Shown here: positions 1-11,526 of the stretch, in pieces | Layout: each line of letters begins with the position of its first letter | Numbering within the stretch: the stretch's first letter is position 1 | Assembly: GCA_022539475.1 (NCBI GenBank) | Contig: VCMS01000272.1 | Location: forward strand, 1-64,000 | From: Gracilaria domingensis | Taxonomy: Eukaryota; Rhodophyta; Florideophyceae; Gracilariales; Gracilariaceae | Length of the DNA: 64,000 nucleotides | Direction: 5' to 3' | Translations under genes and position numbers: made by a program | Notes under the pieces: generated by a model | What the model was told of the DNA's origin: nothing | Database searches by the model: none | Seen by the model: only the letters and a program-made list of their open reading frames with translations

Positions 1-2394
1 TTTGTAGGCGAATGAAATGGAGGCGGCTCTTACCGCCTCTGCGAACAGTGTTGTGACCGAACAGGACGGCAGGAGAGGCTTGGGCTAATGACAGGAAGCG
101 CTTCTCGTAGGAAAGGCACGAAAGAAGAGTAGAGGCGGTCGTGAACGGACTTCCGCAAATTGACGAGGAACTTCTGACAGCGTAAGAAGGACCCAGGCTG
201 GAGTTATCCGCGTATTCCTGTGTCCAGACAGGTGCGGATGGTATCGCCTTATCTGGACCGCTCATTGTTTTCGTATAATCCGGAGAGAAGCAATGTCCTG
301 ACTGCTCGGCGATTTGCTCCTGCCAAGGATTTAGGCAGTGTTAAGTTTATGAGCGCTGAAACAGGCGAATTGAGATTCAAGTTGGCGACCGAGTTTAGTT
401 TGCTGGATGGGGAAGCGGAAGGAGAGAGAGGTGTGACGGAAAATGAGGACGTTGGTCTCCGACGAAGAATGTTTCTTTTTCACCCGCTCTTGCCGTTTGT
501 TATGGCAATGGAGGGGCATCGGCCTGTGAACTTTCATGTTTACGGGCATGCCGAATGATGATCGCCGCATATGACGATTTTTACGGGCGGAAGTAGTCTG
601 CGGATCTGAACTGCTGCGCAATACATACATACATGGATTGGCAATGTACCCAACGTTGTCTTTCTCCATATAACTTTTCCGTTCATGACGAATCTGGCCA
701 AGTGCGATTCATTCTATCCCTATCTACACAAACGGACTCCAGATACTGATTTGAGGGCACGATCAATATTGGTTTTCTCATTAACGCTTTTCTCACATAT
801 GACATCGTCAACGGGGCGAAATTCGCGAAAAGCTAACTACTTCAGGTCGAACTGCACAGTGGGGCCCTGTCGACTCGCAATAGATTGCATCAAAGCTCTG
901 CAGTTCACTCCATTTGTCCCTCTTAAGCTTGAAAGGAATCACAAAAGCACCTAAGTGTATAACTCCGATATAGAAATTTCATTGAAGTTGATCTTGATGG
1001 TGAACGGAACTTTTGTATCCAAAATTATTGGAAGGAGTACAGATTAGTTTGAGTTGCTTTGTGAACCACCGGACTTTAGCTCGTGTACTTGCTAGAGCAT
1101 GAAAGGGGGGTAGTAATCGTACAGAGAGTGGAATACGACCCATGGCAGTGAACACAGGGCATCCGGAAATGAACGGGCTCGAGTGGTGGGAAGATTAACA
1201 GCTACGAATGCCGTTCCCACGTGCGCTGCGGGTTACGACAGTACCAAGGCAAATATGTTTAGTGACACTCAAACGCGCTCACGACAGCCTCCTATGATCA
1301 CCTAAACATTTCTCTTACCCTGTAGCGCCGCTAGTGCTTTGTCTGCTCTTACAATCTGGACCACCGTCATATCGAAGCCACCAACTTGCAAATTGCTGAG
1401 TGGATATAAGGGTGATCAAACTTGTACTTTTTCTAAGGTACACCTAAACCTATTCTTCGGGTTTAGGAAAAAGATTCGCTTTACTCTGAGTGGTATGTAA
1501 GAGATATGACGTCCACAATGGATTAAGCTGCTTTACGCTCAAGAAGGAAGTGATTTCGTTCAGTGACGAACCCTGGGCGTGGGAACGGTCTGCTACTTTA
1601 AAGAAAGCACAAGCGCTTCGGAACTGATGTCTAAATAGAGACATTGTACCAGGGGTACCGTACTTTCAAGCAAACCTGAAACAGACTCTTGTGAGTGGAC
1701 GAGTGATGCTGATGATGTAAGCCGAGCGTCTTTTGCACACGTTGGCAATGGCTTTCTTCGGAGCAGGACTGCTATCTTCAGCTAGTCGAATTATGACTAG
1801 TCCTGAGTTTTGGTCTACGGCAAATGCGGAATGCAAGACGCGCACACTGTTCACAGAGGGTGGGGACGTCTTGTTGCAAATGGAGCGGCGTGTCGCGAGA
1901 GGATAGTGGTGATTGTCTCGGTGGTGTGATGGATAATGTTATCATAGGGCTAGAACTGCTTGCTGCATGAGCCAGTTCATAGTGAACTGATGAGTGCAAG
2001 GACGTGACGAACGACGTGAGGGGAAGCAAAAGTTTGTTGTCAAGAAGAAGTTAGAATTTTCCACTGGAAGAATACCACATATAAAACGCTTTACTGTTAG
2101 TTATCATTCGTCGTATCGTGTCGTGTTTTGTCTGGCGTGGTGGGTCAGCTCCAGAGCTGGGGTGCGGATGAGATTCTGTCGAGAAACTGAACAGAGAATC
2201 ATCCTAGGGGGTTGGGCATCTGCGAAAGATATGTATCACGCGAGGCAAAATGGATACGCAAGGTTGCTGACGAGGCAAAAGGCTTGGAGCCACGGCACGC
2301 GGTGGCACCTTCTTTTCCAATCAACGTAACTTTAACAAACCAAACGGTGCGAGAGATGCGTCGGGGATACCAGGGGTAGAGTTAACTCTAACTC
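1..2394. other. No gene recognised
   Basis: No reading frame here exceeds about 112 codons, and none shows a domain or composition I recognise. The longest (220-558 plus, 331-669 minus) overlap each other antisense and look like chance frames. No RNA gene or terminal repeat was found by eye. The segment could hold untranslated or intron sequence of a gene lying to the left. Confidence 0.4.
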
Positions 2395-2751
2395 TAGCGC
2401 GCACGGCGGCAGGCGGCAGCCAGCAGAGAGGGTGAACCCACCGGCGTCGGGCGGATGAACGGCTGCGTGCGCCGTTCAGCGCGGCGCGCGCGCGGCCCGT
2501 TACGCGCGTGGGAGCGCGCCGGCGCGCGCGGCGCGCTGAGCGGTCGCCGCGAGCAGCGCCTCGCTTACAGCGCGCCACGCGTGCGCGCCATTGGCTGCGT
2601 CGTCAGCGCTTTTGATCCGCACGTGGCGCGAGCGCCGCGCTGGTAAAGGCGAGCCGCCGCCCGGCTGTATCGCTCGCGCTCCGCCCGCCCACCCTCCCCC
2701 GTCCTCCCGAGTGTGTGTGTGTGTGTGAGTGTGCGAGTGAGACGCACCGTC
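2395..2751 (+). promoter_or_regulatory. CpG-rich 5' region of the coiled-coil gene
   Basis: Base composition changes abruptly here to very GC- and CpG-rich sequence with many GCGC runs, unlike the mixed sequence on both sides. It leads directly into the start codon at 2752. A short GT microsatellite (about 2711-2730) lies just before the start. By position it is probably promoter plus 5' untranslated leader, but no TATA box or defined factor site was seen. Confidence 0.4.
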
Positions 2752-4890
2752 ATGTCCACGGGCGCCTCGGGCTTGCTGCGCTCGTTCCGGCGCCACCGCC
2801 ACGAGCGCGCCGGGTCCACCAAGAAGCTCACCCCTAGGAAGCTGCCGTTGAACGAGCAGCTCTCCACGTCTTCCACCCTGTCAAACGCCACGGACGAGCC
2901 CGATGAGTCGCCCGAAAGGCAGCGCGGTCGCTCACTCTCGGCCTCGTTCGCCTTGCACGACACCTACAGCCCCGTTTCGCACCCGTCCCCGTGGCAGGAC
3001 GGCGGTTCCATGTCCACCGACGTGTCGAATTCTTTCAAGCGAGCCTTTCAGCAGAAGGCCACGGAGCGCGAGGCGCTCAAGGAGCAGGTCCGCTCGCTGT
3101 GTACCGCTGCGGAGGAGCCCGACCGCCTGCGCGAGCTCTCCGACAAGCTCAAGGAGCAGCTGGAGGATGCGAAAGCCGCGTTGGAGAAGGAGAAGCAGCG
3201 CGCCGATGTGTCGGCCAATGCTGTGCGCTCCCTGCAGAACTCGCTCGCTGATATCAAATCCGAACTGTCCGCGAAGACCTCCCAGATTGCCAAGCTCAAT
3301 AAGGAGCTCGAAAATGGCGATCAGAAGAGTGTAAAGGAGCTCATGCAGCGAGAGAAGGCCGCTGAAAGCGCCATGTTGCGCAAGAGTCGCGAGATTACTG
3401 AACTCAAGTCTCAGCTGCACACCATTGACGCCAAGCTGAAAGACGCCTTGAATGACTGTGTCGGCTTTCAGAAGTCCGCCAAGAAGGCCGCCAAGAACGT
3501 GCAAAACTTGCAAGACGCCCTCAGGCAGGAGCAACTAAAGCTCTCCAACAAGACATCCCAACTTGAACGTGTGGAAACCGTTGCATCGGAGAGACTCGGT
3601 GAGCTCAACAACGCTAACGAACAGCTGCACAAGCTTCAACAACAAAATGCGCGCGTTCAACGAGAAGTGCTGGCGCTGGAGAAAGGCTTGCAGAGCGCGA
3701 AGGGAGAAGGTAGTGACGCCGCTGCTAGAGTCTCCGAACTTGAGCGCCAGCTCTGCCTTCGCACAGAGGAAGTCAAGGCCGCTGAGAAATCCTCCGAAAG
3801 CGCCCAACAGCGTGTTGATGAGGCCACGAGCCGTGTCACGGCTTTGGAACATCAGTTGGAAGAAGCAAAGAAGGCCGCCTTCGAAGCTGAGGAGAGAGGA
3901 AAGCATATTGCTCAGCAGCTGTCGCAGACTTCCGATGATAAAGTCATGGACATGAAGCGCGAGCTGGAGAAGCTCTCGAAGCAGCTCAATCGCGAGCGGA
4001 GCGCCTATGAATCTGAGAAGGAGCGCCTGGAAACTGCTAAAGTCGACGAAGTCTCTCAGCTAGAGAAGAAAGTTGAACAAGCAAGGTCCGAATATGCTGA
4101 TTCCAAATGTTCATGGAGCAAAGAAAGACGTGAGCTCACTATCCAGCTTGAACAAGCACAGAATTCGTTGGCGGCGAAGACGAGGGAGGTGAAGAGCTTG
4201 ACCACCAAGGTGGAGGCAAGTCAGCAAGACGTTGAGGATGCTCAATGGCGTCTTGAACGTTCGAATTCAAAGATTGCTGACTTGAAACTTGCTACGAAGC
4301 ACGCTGAAGACGAACTCACAAAAGAAATCATGGAGATGAGCGGTAGGCAGATTGAACAGCAAGCGTCCACGAGGGAAGCTGAACGTAGGGCCCGCTTGGC
4401 TGAAAGTGCGACGGAGGACTTCAAGGTCGAGGTTGAGGCCTTGGCTCAGAAGCTCGCTGCATCGGGCCGAGAGCTCAAGGAATCCAAGGGATTAGTGAAC
4501 AAGATCCAGTCCGATATAGAGAACAAGCAGAAGAGCATCGAAGGGCTTCTGACAGAGAAAGGAAAGCTTAGAGAAGAGGTTTCAAGTCTCCGGGAGGAAT
4601 TCCAGGAAGCTGAGGAGAACCTGCGAACAGTTGAGGAAGAGCGCCATGAATTGGAAATCCATCTTCAGAAACTAGAAGAGGACTTGAAGGCGTCCAGGAA
4701 GGATGCTGACGAGGCCCATGAACAATGCAGAAAGTTGATGGAACGATCGACCGAATTATCTCGTGACCTTGAAGATCGAAATGCTACCGTTGCGGAACAA
4801 GAGACCGAGCTCAAGAACCTTAGAACTGAAGCCCAAACCCCGCGAACACTACAGGTGCTTGTACAAGAGCATGAGGCAACCATTGGATAA
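2752..4890 (+). CDS. Long coiled-coil protein, myosin-tail/SMC-like composition
   Basis: The frame of about 712 codons starts at the first ATG (MSTGASG) after GC-rich leader; in-frame GTGs upstream lie in a GT microsatellite and are unlikely starts. Residues 1 to about 100 are basic and rich in Ser and Pro. The rest is almost continuous coiled coil, rich in Lys, Glu, Gln, Ala and Leu, with heptads such as LSDKLKEQLEDAKAALEKEK and no obvious globular or catalytic domain. This suggests a structural or scaffold protein of cytoskeleton, centrosome or Golgi type; the exact family is not recognisable. Coiled-coil coding similarity continues past the TAA at 4888-4890 to about 5958 in a decayed state, so the ancestral protein was probably near 1,070 residues. 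The listed stop may be either the present true end or the first lesion of a decaying gene. Confidence 0.75.
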   Translation: MSTGASGLLRSFRRHRHERAGSTKKLTPRKLPLNEQLSTSSTLSNATDEPDESPERQRGRSLSASFALHDTYSPVSHPSPWQDGGSMSTDVSNSFKRAFQQKATEREALKEQVRSLCTAAEEPDRLRELSDKLKEQLEDAKAALEKEKQRADVSANAVRSLQNSLADIKSELSAKTSQIAKLNKELENGDQKSVKELMQREKAAESAMLRKSREITELKSQLHTIDAKLKDALNDCVGFQKSAKKAAKNVQNLQDALRQEQLKLSNKTSQLERVETVASERLGELNNANEQLHKLQQQNARVQREVLALEKGLQSAKGEGSDAAARVSELERQLCLRTEEVKAAEKSSESAQQRVDEATSRVTALEHQLEEAKKAAFEAEERGKHIAQQLSQTSDDKVMDMKRELEKLSKQLNRERSAYESEKERLETAKVDEVSQLEKKVEQARSEYADSKCSWSKERRELTIQLEQAQNSLAAKTREVKSLTTKVEASQQDVEDAQWRLERSNSKIADLKLATKHAEDELTKEIMEMSGRQIEQQASTREAERRARLAESATEDFKVEVEALAQKLAASGRELKESKGLVNKIQSDIENKQKSIEGLLTEKGKLREEVSSLREEFQEAEENLRTVEEERHELEIHLQKLEEDLKASRKDADEAHEQCRKLMERSTELSRDLEDRNATVAEQETELKNLRTEAQTPRTLQVLVQEHEATIG

Positions 4891-5958
4891 ATGGAGACCG
4901 AGATGTCGCAAAGTGAAAAGAAGTCGTCTGACATGCACTCGAGAAGCATTGACGCAGATCAGAAGATGGCCACACTCACATTCCAGCTCAGGGAGAGTGC
5001 ATAGAAACTGGCATGTGTCGAGCAGAGACTTTCTAAGACTTAGAGTGAGAAGGAGACTCTCGTGAAGCGGGGTGGAGAGTCTGGGCGAACGTCGGGGCTT
5101 TGAACACTGAGATTTCGACAACGCACTCCCAAATTTCTACGTTGGAAGGAGAGAAGTCACAACTGGCGGCTTAGATTGAGAAGCAACGAAAAGAAGCTGA
5201 CGAGGCCTCTGGCCGCTGCGATGAGTTGACGAGCAAGTGTGCGGAACTTACTGACCTGATATCCTCTCTTGAGTTCCAGAGGCAAGAATCCGAGTCAAAT
5301 ACGAAGCGTCTGGAAAGCGAACTATTCACTGCAAATGAGAAGGGCACTGAACTTCGGAAGTCTCTGGAGAAATCTATTGGTCAAGTTGTGAAGCTGCATG
5401 CAGAGTGGCGTTCGTCTGAGTCAGCAGTCCAAGATGGGGAACAAACCCGGATTTCTATGCAGGGTGTTATCATTGAGAAGGGAAAGCTTATTGAGCCTTG
5501 AATCAGAAAGAGTATCTGAATCGACTCGGAATGCAGACGAAGTACGTAATGTTCAGGGCGTAAACAACGGTCTAGCGCATGAGCTGAATGCTTTTAAGCA
5601 GAGGCTTGTGGAACTGGAGTCTGAGGCTGCTAGTACAGAGGTTCGTCATGTTCAAAAGGTCACTCAAATGAGTGAGTCGTTTTCGAGCACGCAGAGTGAG
5701 ATAAAATCGGTGGCTGATGAACTTACAAGTGTTTCAAAGAAGCTTTCAGACTGTGAGGAGGACGTTGAAACTCTTCAGGAAGAGTAGAAATCTTTGTCCC
5801 AACAGCTCGAGGAGCTTACTGAGGAGGCTGAATCCAAGGTGGACGCGATCACTGCAGATCGCGATGACTTGGCTGCCGAACGTGACGAACTAGTGGCGAC
5901 CAGGACGGAGCTAGAGAGGCAGAGTACGCAAGCGGATGATTACAACGATTCAACTTGA
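4891..5958 (+). pseudogene. Decayed 3' end of the coiled-coil gene
   Basis: Coding-like coiled-coil sequence continues after the TAA at 4888. In the same frame it reads on past TAG at 5002 and 5041. It then shifts frame between about 5063 and 5100, continues past TAG at 5172 through 5226-5501, shifts again near 5480-5500, and runs past TAG at 5785 to a TGA at 5956. Heptad-rich segments such as CDELTSKCAELTDLISSLEF show it was once translated. Four of the five nonsense codons are TAG, one transition from CAG (Gln), a codon common in coiled coils. The coil ends about 360 bp before the transposon-related sequence at 6.3 kb, so insertion may have started the decay; that link is inference. Confidence 0.65.
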
Positions 5959-6322
5959 GCATGATTGCTGCGCAAACCATCTTTATTCATTCCTTTTCTC
6001 AGCTGTTCAACTTTCATTCACCATAATAACTTCACGATCCCCGTGTTTATTAGAATGCAGCTCGAGGAACCTAACTCCCTCCTCATGACGAACTTCATTT
6101 GAAGCATCGAATGTGTGAAAACAACGACGAACCTCATACACGTCTGTAACGGTATGAACTTTGTACACACCCTGACAGTTCTCATGGAATACCTGCGAGC
6201 CTTCTCTTTATCCCCTGCTGGTTTGATAAACAGTTGCCCCTGCCTTTTGCGCAGAGATCGTGCACTGCTTGAAACACCGCTGCTTGCCACCTCTTATCGT
6301 CTATGATATCGGCTCCTTGCGT

Positions 6323-6943
6323 TCAAATTATCTCTTTCTTTATGCTTGTACCGATACCTTCGAACTTTTCAAGATTCCGAAGTCGTTTGTCTATATGCAA
6401 CTGTTTGTCATTGCAGAAGGTTTTGAGGGCAGTACCTGGAAGTATCAGACGAGCACGTGCACAAAAGGCGCTCTCAGCAAGAATATCGGCTCCAGGAAGG
6501 CAAACGTAATGTACATCTCCAGAAAAATGTCTTCTTGTCGGAGGTTCACAAGTGTTTATGTATGCCAACCTCTTCACATCCAACGGCACCAAATCGTTTA
6601 TGACGTGCAAGGGGTACTGATCGTGGTTGTCGCTTGCCACATTATTTCTTTCCGTTTCTGCAACGTCCTTTAAAATTTGATTACAATCACTTCCTTCTGC
6701 TGAATTCTTGCATACGGAGCAAACGACACAGCTCTCTAACGACCTATCGGCTGCGTACCTCTCTTTTACAGAGAGAGTTGGAGGAGTGCCGCAAATAACG
6801 TGAATAGGTTTTTCACAGATGAGGCAAAAGTGGTTGGGATTCGAGCCGATAATACCGCCATCTACGCGGCACTTCTTACGATCATTCTCAACGCAAGTGA
6901 ATATTGGTGGCATCGCGTTTTTGCTAAAGTGGCAGATATGCAC
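6323..6943 (-). CDS. Cys/His-rich zinc-binding protein, probable transposon accessory frame
   Basis: A minus-strand frame of about 206 codons. Its N-terminal third is rich in Cys and His: a Cys in FTCVEN, then KKC, HFCLICEKPIHVICG, and after a gap CVVCSVC. The C-x2-C-x4-H-x2-C spacing resembles PHD, RING or BED-like treble-clef zinc sites. The C-terminal two thirds have no motif I know. It lies downstream of, and on the same strand as, a TNP2-like transposase (7.8-10.9 kb), so I read it as that element's accessory protein, perhaps DNA-binding. It could instead be an independent gene or a terminal exon. An overlapping minus-strand frame (6862-7113) may be an upstream exon but was not joined. 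Confidence 0.45.
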   Translation of the reverse strand: MHICHFSKNAMPPIFTCVENDRKKCRVDGGIIGSNPNHFCLICEKPIHVICGTPPTLSVKERYAADRSLESCVVCSVCKNSAEGSDCNQILKDVAETERNNVASDNHDQYPLHVINDLVPLDVKRLAYINTCEPPTRRHFSGDVHYVCLPGADILAESAFCARARLILPGTALKTFCNDKQLHIDKRLRNLEKFEGIGTSIKKEII

Positions 6944-7125
6944 TCGCTTAAGAACGAGCGCAAGTAGGGAAGAAGGTTTCGCGGTACGGATGATGAAGCA
7001 CTACGACATCCACAGCAAACTTGGGTAAAATTCATGGTCATCATCGTTCGCGTAACCGGATCCCACCAATGAGATTCTCGGAATCGCGTAACCTTTTCAC
7101 ACTCTGCCACCAATCACAATTCTTT

Positions 7126-7162
7126 AACTTGACCGTTTCCGAATTTCAGAAACGGTCAAGTT
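7126..7162. repeat. 14-bp perfect inverted repeat with 9-nt loop
   Basis: AACTTGACCGTTTC (7126-7139) is followed nine bases later by its exact reverse complement GAAACGGTCAAGTT (7149-7162). It sits between the zinc-binding frame and the transposase of the TNP2-like element, so it may be an internal element feature. No function is evident. Confidence 0.7.
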
Positions 7163-7834
7163 CTGAATCAGAATCAGAAGTGTTATCAAACAATATTTCT
7201 GAGAGGCAAGAGAAGATACCTTCGTTGGACACACGCAGCCTCGCTTTGTCTCGCTTGCTCATTTCTCTCATGACGGACCACCACCCAAATCGCATTACAA
7301 GACTCTCTTTCTGCGGTTATGAACCTTGATTCAGCTCTAAAACGGCCTTTCATACAACCCTAGGTTCTTCATCGTGCTTCAGGCGACAACAAGAATCTAC
7401 GAAAGGCGCTTTGATGTCAAAGGAAACTTGCAGAGCGCACACAGCGGAAGAAAGTTCGAGTAGCGAATTGGAGCTTTTTCGCTGGAACCTATCTCTATCA
7501 ATTCGTTTTTCTTCTTATGAAATCGTCTTTAATAACATGAGAATGTTGTGGATCTCATGTCACAGCGGTTGTTGCGACAACGAATAACGCAAAATCTATC
7601 TCTCGGAAAAATTACTTTTGAAGTGGTTCGAAACCCACTTCCTTGATAATTCGATTCCGGTTATATCTGGGTATTCGGCGTGTTGGGAACGTTGGACACG
7701 CACGGCACTTGAGTCACAAATCAATTTGAGAATTGATCGGAGCTGCAATCAGAAGCCGTTGACACTTTGTTCTTTAAAACCCACTGCTGCGTTCCTAGAT
7801 ATGGTTTGATGGCTTACAAGACAATTATGATCAT

Positions 7835-8849
7835 CTAAATGAACTTGTTAACACCTTTCAGGATGCTATTCCCTCTGTGAACTGAGGACTCTCGCAACGG
7901 GTCTAAGTAATAACGCCGGTTGGAAATTTGGATCTCCCCAAGCAACCTCTGGATGCAACTTAGGGATTCGATTGTGTTCTCATCTCCCCTTCGTGTATCG
8001 GAGAAGACCAAATCGTTTTCTCTATCGTATGTCATATTATAATGCCATTTTATCTCTGCCAAGTTCAGACCTTCCCGGGTACCACATGGAGATTCTATCA
8101 CCACCTCAATGATTCTTTTCAATTCACCGTAGTACAAATCTTTCTGTTGATTCATATCGCCTTCGTTCGTGCTTATTGATCTCCAGAACTCATCATCATT
8201 ATCATCTTGAAATTCAGCGGCGACGCAATATTTTTGTCTCGCATCATATCTTAATTGCAATCTTCGTTTGTATTGGTCAACTGTCTCTACTGAAAATGTT
8301 GTTCCATGTCCGAATTGCAAGGTGACGCTGGAATACTCCTTGGCACTCTTAATATCAAAATCATTTGTAACAAACTCGTCTGACGCAAAGTGACATATTG
8401 CCGCTCTTACTCGCTCTTTGGACGCATCAATTTGACGCCCAAGCCATGCAATGTAACAAGCACATCTTGACCTTTCCGATCCCACGTTCATTTCCCATTG
8501 AGCTAGAATCACTGTGTTTGCTCAGATCATTCAGGTCCGGGTTTTCTTCCTCGCATTGACGGCATGTGTTTGATGCAAGCCCTCCACACATAAGTTTTAT
8601 CGCCAAAAGCTTATGGTTCTTGTGAAATATATGCGCTTCAACGTTTGACTTAGATCGGATACGACTGCCTACTTCTCCGAGAAGGCGTTCCACGAGAAAT
8701 TGAGATGAAACAGGCAAGGGACCGCATTCCTCTAAAAGTTCGGGAAGATGCAAAATGGCGTGGGTTGAAGGCGTGAAGCAGTAGTACTCAGATGGTTTGC
8801 TTGCAAACAAGTCGATGAATCTGGCAAACAATTCTTCAACCACGCACAA
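7835..8849 (-). pseudogene. C-terminal part of TNP2-like transposase, in two overlapping frames
   Basis: Two minus-strand frames (8427-8849 and 7835-8512) continue the gene at 8896-10938. The first contains PSTHAILHLPELLEECGPLP and a following FLVERLLGEVGSR segment, the usual His-then-GPL-then-ER order in the C-terminal region of TNP2 or Plavaka-type transposases. The second contains LYYGELKRIIEVVIE and LNLAEIKWHYN, like their final domain. The switches of frame, near 8.85-8.93 kb and 8.45-8.5 kb, could be introns or frameshifts. I found no pair of splice sites keeping phase at the first junction, so decay is a real possibility. Confidence 0.55.
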
Positions 8850-8895
8850 GAGTCTTTTCTCTGTTGATTACTGCAGTTGTAACTGAAGCATATAT

Positions 8896-10938
8896 TCACC
8901 ATTCTACCGTGAGTCTCCAAATTCGTAGAATTTTCTTCTTCACCTTATAGTGATGCATGAAAGGTAACAGATATAACTGTGCCTGTCTTTTGAAGTCTTC
9001 TGCTTTGTACTTCGTGACATGCTCCAACGACATAGGTGATCTCCCCCAACTGCTTGGTATTCCTCTTGCAGCTTCTTCCATTGACTTATTGATGGATTTC
9101 AGGGTCTCAGCCTCAATGCAATACTTCGGCAAACACGGTAACTTTTCGTGCTGGGAGTGAGACCCGATTGCGAGTTTAAGTACATGTTTTGACCAACCGA
9201 GCAACACCAAATGCATGACATCGTAAGGGAACGAGAAAACGTAGTCAAGAGTTAGTCTTCTCAAAAGAGATGAACGTTTAATACCGGTCTTCCGCTTCAA
9301 ATCATCTCTTTCTTGTTTGCTGCAACTGTTCTTTGCCAGACGTTTCCATACAGAGAGGACCTCGGCACTATCTCGAATCGTAGGACACTCAGTCCTGATT
9401 ATATCCCCTCGACGGCATAATCTCTCTCTCGAAATAACGTCTTTGAGAAGTCTAGATGAAACGTCAGGAACGACGCACGCGCTTCGGCATTCCCTCACAA
9501 AGGTCTTCTTTTTCTTGCAAAAACGGCAGAACATCAAACCTGTATGACCAACATATCCTAGTACCTTGGAGGCCGCAGGCCAGTCTGCAGTGAAGTACAC
9601 AACATATGCCTTCATCAAACGTATCTGCTTGTCATAACACACAATTGGAATACCCTGTTCTAGCTCACGAAGATCTTCAACAATTTCATGCAGAAAGGTG
9701 TCAAAGTATAAGGTATCATGCGATCCCGGTATAACTGCGAGTATCAACGAGTTAGAGGCTTTGGCTCTCTCGTTCGGATTGAGGTTGAGCACGGTGCATG
9801 TCACAGGCCACGATGAGACAGGCTCACCGCGCTTGTTTCGAAAGCATTCAAAACCATCAGTTGATATCGTGAGGAAGAAAATCAACGTGTTCTCGGTGGT
9901 ATCAACATGTTTTGCACGTTCTTGAAGAAGCCTTGAGAACATCCTTCCATTATAGTAGTCGTCCGTCGATTCAAACCTGTCTGGAACTTCATCTACATCT
10001 CTTTGAGAGAAAACCGCATTCATTGCTCGCTTATAACCCTCTTGAACTTCTCTAAAAGTATCAGGACATCTTAGAAATGCTTTGAACGCTACTGATGGTT
10101 TCAGAAACCAAAAAGTTGCGCTTCCTTGGCCCATCATAGGGGCCTGACAGGTTGGACACTTTCTGCTTCCTTTCAACGCGCCGGAACACGCTGCATGGCC
10201 TTGTCGGCACATACGGACCGAACTCTTAAAGAGAATGTTTCTCTTTATGGCGAAAGAAATAAGAGAACGATAAGAGAAAATGGAGTTGAGAGGTTCAACG
10301 GACAGAAGTCGCTCGATAGCGTTTTGAGAAATGTCGGATACTTCTGCCATATACAGGAAACGGCTTAACCGCTTAAACTCATTCATTCTAGGGTCTTCAT
10401 CGATTTCAATGTTCCCGGAAGGTACTGAGGAGCTCAGGCACGAATGATTGGAAAAATAGGAAGGCTCCGAACTAGAAAATTCATGCACAGGTGTACTAGA
10501 ACCGAAGCTATGTTGATTGTTGCCCTCTCTAATAATTGCCTCATCTGCATAATTCATGTTCCCACTTTCTTCAATCTCTGCTACAACGTTATTACCCTCT
10601 ATTGGAACGACTTCTAGTTCTTCTGTGGACTCTGCATTATTTTGGTTCGATGCAAAAGTTGGATGCTGTCGTGCTACTTCTCCGTATTGGACTGAATCTG
10701 AAGCAGGCAAGAGTGTTTCAGAGCAATTTATGGCCGGCAAAGAACCTGATGGGTTTCGTGTTACATGAGGTGTGGTCTGCCATCGGAATCTTCTTCTTTG
10801 GTTTGAGAGATTTGGAATCTGGGGTATGTCTTCTACATTGCTTTGCTCATCACTTTCCCCATTATCTGCTCTTTCCATGGGCTGGGAAATCTCCCATCTT
10901 CTCTTTCTTACGCGTCGATAATTTTCTTCTCCTTCCAT
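8896..10938 (-). CDS. TNP2-like (CACTA/Plavaka type) transposase, N-terminal and core part
   Basis: A 680-codon frame from ATG at 10938. Residues 1 to about 200 are acidic and low complexity. A Cys/His cluster near residues 240-270 (CRQGHAACSG, then CPTCQAPMM) looks like half a RING or similar zinc site. The core carries STDGFECF (probable first catalytic Asp), then YFTADWPAASKVLGYVGHTG leading into a CRFC zinc pair, and FPYDVMHLVLLGWSKH, matching the DxMH...LG block of TNP2/Transposase_21 and Plavaka proteins. The product would cut and paste the element's own DNA in the nucleus. The frame ends early relative to the family and the missing C-terminus follows in other frames. Element ends and target duplications could not be found by eye, so its limits (roughly 6.0-11.1 kb) are uncertain. 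Confidence 0.65.
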   Translation of the reverse strand: MEGEENYRRVRKRRWEISQPMERADNGESDEQSNVEDIPQIPNLSNQRRRFRWQTTPHVTRNPSGSLPAINCSETLLPASDSVQYGEVARQHPTFASNQNNAESTEELEVVPIEGNNVVAEIEESGNMNYADEAIIREGNNQHSFGSSTPVHEFSSSEPSYFSNHSCLSSSVPSGNIEIDEDPRMNEFKRLSRFLYMAEVSDISQNAIERLLSVEPLNSIFSYRSLISFAIKRNILFKSSVRMCRQGHAACSGALKGSRKCPTCQAPMMGQGSATFWFLKPSVAFKAFLRCPDTFREVQEGYKRAMNAVFSQRDVDEVPDRFESTDDYYNGRMFSRLLQERAKHVDTTENTLIFFLTISTDGFECFRNKRGEPVSSWPVTCTVLNLNPNERAKASNSLILAVIPGSHDTLYFDTFLHEIVEDLRELEQGIPIVCYDKQIRLMKAYVVYFTADWPAASKVLGYVGHTGLMFCRFCKKKKTFVRECRSACVVPDVSSRLLKDVISRERLCRRGDIIRTECPTIRDSAEVLSVWKRLAKNSCSKQERDDLKRKTGIKRSSLLRRLTLDYVFSFPYDVMHLVLLGWSKHVLKLAIGSHSQHEKLPCLPKYCIEAETLKSINKSMEEAARGIPSSWGRSPMSLEHVTKYKAEDFKRQAQLYLLPFMHHYKVKKKILRIWRLTVEW

Positions 10939-11526
10939 TCAAAACGACAAATGTCCCTCGCTTTTAATGTGTTTGGCCGGAGTAGAAGCTCTTGCCCTTC
11001 CTTTGAGATGCAAATACTGCGGCGATGCCTCCTCATGTAATCCGAGTGTGCGAAACTTTTCGCAGATATTGGAAATTGGTCATTATTTTCTGTAGATCCA
11101 TTCCGGAATATTTTGAAACAGATCAACGGCAACTACTCCCGCTTCATCACGTGATAGTTTCGCTTCACCTCACCTCGATGAGACAGAAACGGCGACAGAA
11201 GAGTGATCCACGGCTTCCCGCCCATCGCCTCCCGTGCAGTTCGATACATAAGCGCTTCGTTCCGCTTCCTCCGACTACAATGGCTATACCTGGTACCATT
11301 CCTTCCGCTCTCATCCATTACCTCTTTTGGTTCAGCCATTCTAGCGACGCCCTCCTACTGAACCCGGTCAAGCGGTGCAGAGACTCACATCTTTGCAGTC
11401 TATACCTTCCTCATACATCCAGTACGTTGTCCTGTCTGCTTTGCTGCGAGCACATCGCCTAACCTTTCCAAACTAACTTTGTTATGGATACTGGAATCAT
11501 CCCTATCCTGTTATCCGAAGTATGAC

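Noticed and set aside
220-669. Overlapping frames of 112 codons on both strands
   Set aside because: Non-ATG start on one, no recognisable motif on either, and mutual overlap; likely chance.
2932-3534. Long minus-strand frame opposite the coiled-coil gene
   Set aside because: Leu/Gly-rich shadow of a strongly biased coding strand; the plus frame is continuous and better.
4888-5787. Possible reassigned genetic code (TAA/TAG read as Gln) in the coiled-coil gene
   Set aside because: Frame shifts accompany the stops, and other long frames in the window (hAT transposase, GTPases, zinc-finger gene) end at TAA, TAG or TGA with no coding continuation. Decay explains the data better.
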